Assembly (NCBI RefSeq): GCF_938045345.1
Contig: NZ_CALIMS010000008.1
Location: forward strand, 1 to 44,127
Origin: an uncultured Campylobacter sp.
GTDB lineage: Bacteria; Campylobacterota; Campylobacteria; Campylobacterales; Campylobacteraceae
Reading direction: 5' to 3'
DNA length: 44,127 bases
Shown here one piece after another: positions 39,879-44,127 of the stretch; within the stretch, counting starts at the first letter, position 1; each line of letters opens with the position of its first letter. A model generated the notes under the pieces. It searched no databases and was not told where the DNA came from. It was given only the letters and a program-made list of their open reading frames with translations. The position numbers and the translations under genes are program-made.

Positions 39879-40963
39879 CGCGCCCTTTCGCAGCACAGCA
39901 GCGTGTGTCCGACGCCCAGCCCGTCGTGAATTTGTGAAATTTTAAGTCCCGCGTGCTGAGCAAATTTAATCATATCGTCCGAGTGATAAATTTTGCTATT
40001 GCCGTTTGCCATCGCGGCGAAATACACGCTGATCTGCGTCATGCTATACGCGGCGGTTTCGTAGCGCTGCCTGTCCCAAAACGGCTCCAAAATATAAAGC
40101 CGCGCCTGCTCGCTCATCGACTCCGCTGCACGCGAGAGGATGCTTACGATCTGCTCCTCTGCAAAGCAGTCCAAAAACTGACTAAGCCAGATCGCGTCAA
40201 AGCCGCGCGGAAAGCGCGTAGCGGGATCTAGCAGATCGGCTGCAAGCCCCTCTATACGTTCAGCTCCGCGCGCGCCTGCGACGGCGTCTTTCATCATCGA
40301 AATTTGCCCCGCAAGATCCATTATCGTGACGCGCACATTTTCGTCGTAGCCTATGCACCGCTTAGCAAAGCGCCCCGTGTTGCCGCCTACGTCTAAAATT
40401 TTATCCGTCTTGCGCGAGAAAATGATCTTTAGCGCGGGCTCAAACGCTAAATCCGAATAAAAATGATCAAACGCGAGCCAGCTCTTGCGCACATGCGGCG
40501 GCAGATGCGAAAGCGCCTCGTAGATCGTAGCCCACTGTCCAAAAACCTTTAGCCCCTCTGGTTTGCCTGATTTTAGCGTCTCTTCAAGCCTAAATAGCCC
40601 CTCGTAGCACACGTCGTGGATGAAGTCCATATCCACGCCGACGAGCTCGTCGGTAAGCAGAAAATACCCCGCCTTGCTGAGCCTAAATTTCTCGCCGCAC
40701 AGCAGCACCGTGCCGATGCTAAGCGAACTTTCCAAAAGCAGCTTTACGGCATATTCGCTAAGCGAGGTCTTCTGCGCGATCTCACTTATGCTTAGTCCGT
40801 CCCGCGCCTCATGAAGCGCGCTTAAAATTCCAAATTTTTTCATCAGCCGCGAGACTTGAAAGACCACCGGCGCAAAGGCGATCTCATTCGCCGTCCGTTG
40901 CGCCTCGCCCGCGCTTTGACGCTCGGCGCCGTAACGATCTAAAAGCTGTTTGGGAAGTTTCAT
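39875..40963 (-). CDS. SAM-dependent methyltransferase with N-terminal winged-helix dimerisation domain
   Basis: This 362-residue protein has an N-terminal winged-helix-like part (KKFGILSALHEARDGLSISE then IAQKTSLSEYAVKLLLES), as in small-molecule O-methyltransferases. A Rossmann methyltransferase follows: motif I is KILDVGGNTGRFAKRC (about residues 187-202), an acidic end of strand 2 is VTIMDLAGQI, and DAIWLSQFLDCFAEEQ is post-motif. No biosynthetic cluster surrounds it, so the substrate is unknown. Similar enzymes methylate phenolic or polyketide-like compounds. The downstream four-cysteine gene is translationally coupled. Confidence 0.8.
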   Translation of the reverse strand: MKLPKQLLDRYGAERQSAGEAQRTANEIAFAPVVFQVSRLMKKFGILSALHEARDGLSISEIAQKTSLSEYAVKLLLESSLSIGTVLLCGEKFRLSKAGYFLLTDELVGVDMDFIHDVCYEGLFRLEETLKSGKPEGLKVFGQWATIYEALSHLPPHVRKSWLAFDHFYSDLAFEPALKIIFSRKTDKILDVGGNTGRFAKRCIGYDENVRVTIMDLAGQISMMKDAVAGARGAERIEGLAADLLDPATRFPRGFDAIWLSQFLDCFAEEQIVSILSRAAESMSEQARLYILEPFWDRQRYETAAYSMTQISVYFAAMANGNSKIYHSDDMIKFAQHAGLKISQIHDGLGVGHTLLCCERAR

Positions 40964-41191
40964 TTTTGATCCTGCTTATGTAAATTTCGCAAAATTTTAG
41001 CAAAAAATTCTAACTTTTCTTGCGCCCGCTAAGAATTTGCGCGTATCTTAGAATTTTGCGATGAAATTTTAAAATCCCGTCTTAAAATTTAAGTCGTTTT
41101 GCAGCTGTATGTTTATTGAGATAGATTTTATTTTGAGATACTAAAAAATTTTAAATCTCGCCGCACAAGATTTGCGGGCGAGAAAAAGGCT
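40964..41191. other. AT-rich upstream region of the methyltransferase gene
   Basis: No gene is visible. It is AT-rich and presumably holds the promoter of the methyltransferase unit, but no perfect -10 box could be singled out. Confidence 0.35.
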
Positions 41192-41231
41192 AAAGCGCGG
41201 TAAATTCCTAAAAATGCGCGTACCGCGCTTT
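41192..41231 (-). terminator. Hairpin after the nitroreductase gene
   Basis: An 11-bp perfect stem AAAGCGCGGTA / TACCGCGCTTT separated by 18 nt lies about 60 bp downstream of the nitroreductase stop. On the minus strand it is followed by AGCCTTTTTCTC. The GC-rich stem plus T-tract makes it a probable rho-independent terminator. Confidence 0.6.
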
Positions 41232-41290
41232 CGCACTCGGTTTGGAATTTACTGCGCCTCAAGCTTAGCGATTCAAAAGCGCTTGCTAGC

Positions 41291-41920
41291 TTATTCGATC
41301 CACTTTACCACGTCATCCATGCTGCGGCGGATCTTTTGCGGCTGCGGATTTACGCGGTAGCCGAAAGGCACGAGTAGCGCCACGCGGCGCTCATTCCAAT
41401 CGATGCCTAAAATTTCATTTAGCGCTGCGCGATCAAAGCCCTCCATCGGGCAGCTGTCGATGCCGCGACTTGCGGCCTCGTTCATCATCGCAAGTGCTGC
41501 GAACATGCACTGCGCGTGCGACCAATTAAATAGCTCCTCATCGTCGTTGTGAAAATAACCGCTTAAAAAATCTTGATAAAATTTATGCCTGTCGCCGATA
41601 TATTTGGGCGCTTCATCTTTTTTACGCGTAATCATTCGCTCGATATAATCACTTCCTAGCTTTATGTCCTTGATCTTTGCTAAAATCACGACCAGATGTG
41701 AGCAAGAGGTGATCTGCGGCTGATTCCACGATTTTTCGCGGATCCGCTCGCGCAACGCCTTGTTTTGCACAACCAAAAAGTCCCATTGCTCTAGCCCCGT
41801 AGAACTAGGTGCTAAGATGCCTGCCTGTAAAATGGCGTCAAAATCGGCTTTACCGATTTTTTTGTTCTCGTCAAAAATTTTGCACGCGTGGCGAAATTTC
41901 ATAATCTCTAAATGTGTCAT
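41291..41920 (-). CDS. NAD(P)H nitroreductase (RdxA/NfsB-like)
   Basis: This 209-residue FMN-binding protein begins with the family's FRHACKIFDENKKIG and LQAGILAPSSTGLEQWDFLV. A C-terminal GIDSCPMEGFDRAALNEILG and RVALLVPFGYR follow. Such oxygen-insensitive enzymes reduce quinones and nitro compounds. In Helicobacter and Campylobacter the relative RdxA activates metronidazole. A CDS upstream ends 9 bp away, so it may be co-transcribed with the AMIN-like and FtsB-like genes. A terminator-like hairpin follows. Confidence 0.9.
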   Translation of the reverse strand: MTHLEIMKFRHACKIFDENKKIGKADFDAILQAGILAPSSTGLEQWDFLVVQNKALRERIREKSWNQPQITSCSHLVVILAKIKDIKLGSDYIERMITRKKDEAPKYIGDRHKFYQDFLSGYFHNDDEELFNWSHAQCMFAALAMMNEAASRGIDSCPMEGFDRAALNEILGIDWNERRVALLVPFGYRVNPQPQKIRRSMDDVVKWIE

Positions 41921-41929
41921 AGTCTCTCC

Positions 41930-43120
41930 TTAATTAGAATTTTTGTAGATCAAATACCCGCCATCTTTGCGTCTGATGCTGAGGTTACCCTCATGCGAGC
42001 GCACGCCGATGCGGTAGTAGCCGTCCTCTTTAGTGACATTAATATCGCTAAAGCCGCCGATATTTACAGCAAAGCTCGCGCCGCTAAGTGGGATCTCTTG
42101 GCGCCAAAACTCCGCTTCAAGCGTGCCCGAAGCGTTTGCGTCGGAGCTTTTGAAATCATCTGCGGTGATGAGCTGCACGCTGTCTTTGCGAATGACGAAT
42201 TTTAGTCCATCGTCAAATTTAAGCGTTTCCAGCGGCAGTTCCAAACGCGGCGCGAAGCTAGGCGTGATGCCACTTTGCGAGGCCTGCTTTTGTAAATTTG
42301 GATCAGTCGAAGTAACCGAGACGTCCAGTGCCCTATGTAGTGCAGGTTTGGCGCTCGCGCTTAGCACGAAATCATCGTGCCAATCAATCGAGCGATTGAT
42401 ATCAACGATCTTTTCGTGTAAGACCCCGTCGTCGTCCCTATATCGCACGATCAGGCTTTCGATCGTAAGGGCGTCGGAGGGAAGCGCAAAGGTTTGCTGC
42501 GTGAAATTTTTAGGCGCGGGCGTATTTTGCGGCGTGGCGGCAGAGCTTTGCGCCGGATTGGAATTTTGCGGAGCAGATTGCGCGTTTTGTTGCATAGTGG
42601 AGTTTTGCACTGTAGAATTTTGCGCTGTAGAATTCTGTACCGCCTTGAAATTTTGCGCTATCGTAGAATTTGGCTCGCTTACTTCTGGCACGATCGGTAA
42701 CTCATCAGGAGGCGGAAGCGTCGCAACTGAAGGCTGCACAGAAGAGTTCAGCTCCGTTTTAATGACCTGCAAAGGAGCGTCGATGCCCGCTTTGGGGCCA
42801 GGAGCTTTTTTTTCGGTCTGCGAGAGCTGTGCACTCACGGCTTTTTTGGCGGCGCTTGCTTTAATACTAGAATTAGCTTCTGCGGCGCTTTTTTGGATTG
42901 CTGCGGTAGGACTTTTAGATGTTTCAGGTCTCATTACAGCTTGCTTTTTAGCGTTTGGGCTTTGCGCACCTGTTTTTGGCTCTTTAATCGCCAAATCGGT
43001 AGAATTTTGCTCTTTTACCGCGACGATGCTAGGTTTCGTAGCGTTTGAATTTGCGCCATTTAAATTCTCAGCGTTTAAAAAAGCGCAAAGACCTAAAATT
43101 AGCAAAGAAATTTTTCTCAT
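41930..43120 (-). CDS. Exported AMIN-like protein with long low-complexity region (Cj1670/CgpA position)
   Basis: The 396-residue protein has a signal peptide (KISLLILGLCAFLNAENL). Residues 20 to about 215 are Ala/Ser/Asn/Gln/Pro-rich low complexity, with runs of QNST and QNS. The C-terminal 180 residues are strand rich (LTIESLIVRYRDDDGVLHEK, FAVNIGGFSDINVTKEDGYY) and resemble an AMIN-type periplasmic domain. It follows the FtsB-like gene downstream of eno, the same place as CgpA (Cj1670c) in C. jejuni, a glycosylated periplasmic protein. Short Asn/Ser-rich tracts could offer glycosylation sites. A role at the cell envelope is inferred. The start overlaps the upstream stop by 4 bp. Confidence 0.75.
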   Translation of the reverse strand: MRKISLLILGLCAFLNAENLNGANSNATKPSIVAVKEQNSTDLAIKEPKTGAQSPNAKKQAVMRPETSKSPTAAIQKSAAEANSSIKASAAKKAVSAQLSQTEKKAPGPKAGIDAPLQVIKTELNSSVQPSVATLPPPDELPIVPEVSEPNSTIAQNFKAVQNSTAQNSTVQNSTMQQNAQSAPQNSNPAQSSAATPQNTPAPKNFTQQTFALPSDALTIESLIVRYRDDDGVLHEKIVDINRSIDWHDDFVLSASAKPALHRALDVSVTSTDPNLQKQASQSGITPSFAPRLELPLETLKFDDGLKFVIRKDSVQLITADDFKSSDANASGTLEAEFWRQEIPLSGASFAVNIGGFSDINVTKEDGYYRIGVRSHEGNLSIRRKDGGYLIYKNSN

Positions 43121-43944
43121 TTTTTAAGGTCCGGATCGAGCGAGCGACGCTCTAAATAAAGCTTTTGCAGCTCAGCGTTTTCCTCTTTTAGCCGCTCGAC
43201 GTCGGTGAATAAAAACGCCTTTTCTTTTTGCAGCTGGCGCAGCACTTCAAACGATCGCTTGCCAAATAGCACATCACCCACGAAGATGCCTGCAAAAACA
43301 ACGCAGACGATCAGCGCAAGAGCTGCAAAAATCTGCTTAAGCGGTGAAAACGGATTGATAAAATTCAGCCGTTCTTTTAAATTTTTACGCTTTTTTAAAG
43401 CTTTTTTAGCGGCAGGATCTGCGTTCTGCGGCATAAAAGAAAATCCTTGCGTGGCATAATTTATGTCTTGCGCCGCAAAGCCCGTGCCATTAAAGCCATG
43501 CTCTACGCTCTGAGCCGCAAAATCCGCGTCGTTTGGAAAGTGATTTTCTCTCGCGTATAATTCTGCACTCTTTAAATCGCCGCCCCCAATAAATTCCGCG
43601 CTGTAAAAGCCCGCGTCTGCTTGCGTGCTGCCTTCGTAGTTTCCGTTTGCAGCGGAGCTTTTACCACTTAAATTAGAGCTGCTGCTTGTGGCTTCAGAGG
43701 CAGAGCCTGTTTCGTCTACGCTGTGTGAGGTTCCGTTGCGATTTTTCCGGAAGCCAGCCCCTACCTCGCTAAAGCCTCCGCTAAAATCTTCATCGCTATA
43801 AAATTCATCATCGTCAAAAAAATCGTCCTCGTCAAAGTCTGCGTCTGAATATCCGCCTTGCGTGTCCGTATAATCCGCTCCGTCCGTATAGGTGCGCTGC
43901 GCGCCGCCTTTTAAGCCCCGCTTGGACTTTTTTTTAAAAAACAT
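43117..43944 (-). CDS. FtsB/DivIC-like septum formation protein with acidic N-terminal extension
   Basis: The 275-residue protein carries one membrane helix near residue 210 (IFAALALIVCVVFAGIFVGD). A coiled coil follows (VLRQLQKEKAFLFTDVERLK then EENAELQKLYLERRSLDPDL), the FtsB/DivIC plan used in the divisome. The first 165 residues are low complexity, with an Asp/Glu/Phe/Tyr-rich block (DADFDEDDFFDDDEFYSDED) and Ser/Asn/Gly stretches, presumably cytoplasmic and disordered. The C. jejuni homologue after eno (Cj1671c) is much shorter. The start at 43944 lies 1 bp after the eno stop. Confidence 0.8.
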   Translation of the reverse strand: MFFKKKSKRGLKGGAQRTYTDGADYTDTQGGYSDADFDEDDFFDDDEFYSDEDFSGGFSEVGAGFRKNRNGTSHSVDETGSASEATSSSSNLSGKSSAANGNYEGSTQADAGFYSAEFIGGGDLKSAELYARENHFPNDADFAAQSVEHGFNGTGFAAQDINYATQGFSFMPQNADPAAKKALKKRKNLKERLNFINPFSPLKQIFAALALIVCVVFAGIFVGDVLFGKRSFEVLRQLQKEKAFLFTDVERLKEENAELQKLYLERRSLDPDLKK

Positions 43945-43945
43945 T

Positions 43946-44127
43946 TTAAATTTGATTTCCCAAAAACTCGTCCGTCTCGCGCTCGATCTCAAGCAGTCGG
44001 TTGTATTTTGCGTTGCGTTCGCTTCTTGAGGTCGCGCCCGTTTTGATTTGGCCAGTATTCATCGCGACGGCGAAGTCCGCGATAAAGCTATCCTCGCTCT
44101 CGCCGCTTCTGTGGCTCATCACGCAGC
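43946..44127 (-). CDS. eno: Enolase, C-terminal end (gene runs off the window)
   Basis: The last 59 codons are present: MSHRSGESEDSFIADFAVAM, then GQIKTGATSRSERNAKYNRL and LEIERETDEFLGNQI. The SHRSGE and QIKTGATSRSERNAKYN blocks are unmistakable enolase C-terminus (2-phosphoglycerate to phosphoenolpyruvate). The 5' part lies beyond position 44127. It heads a group with the FtsB-like and AMIN-like genes, as in C. jejuni. Confidence 0.96.
   Translation of the reverse strand, partial: CVMSHRSGESEDSFIADFAVAMNTGQIKTGATSRSERNAKYNRLLEIERETDEFLGNQI

Noticed and set aside
42033..43127. Long open frame on the plus strand (364 codons) opposite the AMIN-like gene
   Set aside because: It is the antisense of the low-complexity gene, Cys/Ser-rich without a domain or ribosome site. 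The minus-strand gene has a signal peptide, operon overlap and a conserved position.
1..44127. Mobile elements, prophage, integrase, att sites or replication origin
   Set aside because: I looked for transposase or integrase motifs, long terminal repeats, and DnaA-box clusters and saw none. The only foreign-looking parts are small AT-rich patches.

Overview
The window looks like chromosomal DNA of a Campylobacter from the higher-GC, mostly oral group (C. gracilis, C. showae, C. rectus and C. curvus type). I base this on protein similarity, on gene-order blocks I recognise from C. jejuni, and on a mid-40s GC content with very frequent AAATTT-like words. The species cannot be fixed by eye. Most genes are housekeeping and lie in blocks syntenic with C. 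jejuni. The accessory material sits between the blocks.

Layout. 1-1505 (+): RidA and a threonine-synthase-like PLP enzyme. 1904-3293 (-): GrpB-family protein, tRNA-Ser(CGA), Cass2-like effector-binding protein. 3309-9472 (-): the tkt-ispA / ybaB-panD-murE-TPR-nifU block. 9984-10544 (-): L,D-transpeptidase. 10575-13893 (-): rplQ-rpoA-rpsD-rpsK-rpsM-rpmJ-infA, including a 37-codon rpmJ. 14083-15678 (+): zinc metallopeptidase and a VOC protein. 15960-18203 (-): an accessory cluster that looks like immunity genes (SUKH protein, unknown protein, leucine-rich-repeat protein with an in-frame amber codon). 18445-26225 (-): hisIE, an SPFH protein with ilvE, pldA-mobA, an unknown three-repeat protein, a YgbA-type protein and an AI-2E transporter. 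26306-26879 (-): a small AT-rich foreign patch with a broken gene. 26917-33964: PP-loop ATPase and dnaG (-), then, diverging, a LapB-like protein, rnhA, rnc and aroC (+). 34091-40963: a GNAT enzyme with huge inserts, two membrane proteins, a lipoprotein, two paralogous four-cysteine exported proteins and a methyltransferase. 41291-44127 (-): nitroreductase, AMIN-like exported protein, FtsB-like protein and the 3' end of eno.

The most striking signal is not a gene. Hexamers of the form RAATTY (AAATTT, GAATTT, AAATTC, GAATTC) are packed at about one per 40 bp in several intergenic regions. They are packed equally densely in long low-complexity, Ser/Asn/Ala-rich inserts that interrupt otherwise ordinary enzymes (HisIE, DnaG, PldA, a GNAT acetyltransferase) and two cell-envelope proteins. 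In C. jejuni, RAATTY is the site methylated by the orphan methyltransferase CtsM, which marks DNA as suitable for natural transformation. My inference is that these inserts are protein by-products of uptake-type words accumulating in DNA. Other notable points are a probable leaderless dnaG mRNA with back-to-back promoters, an apparent one-base frameshift in a signal peptide, and several gene remnants. I saw no CRISPR array, intact insertion sequence, prophage, integrase or plasmid origin.
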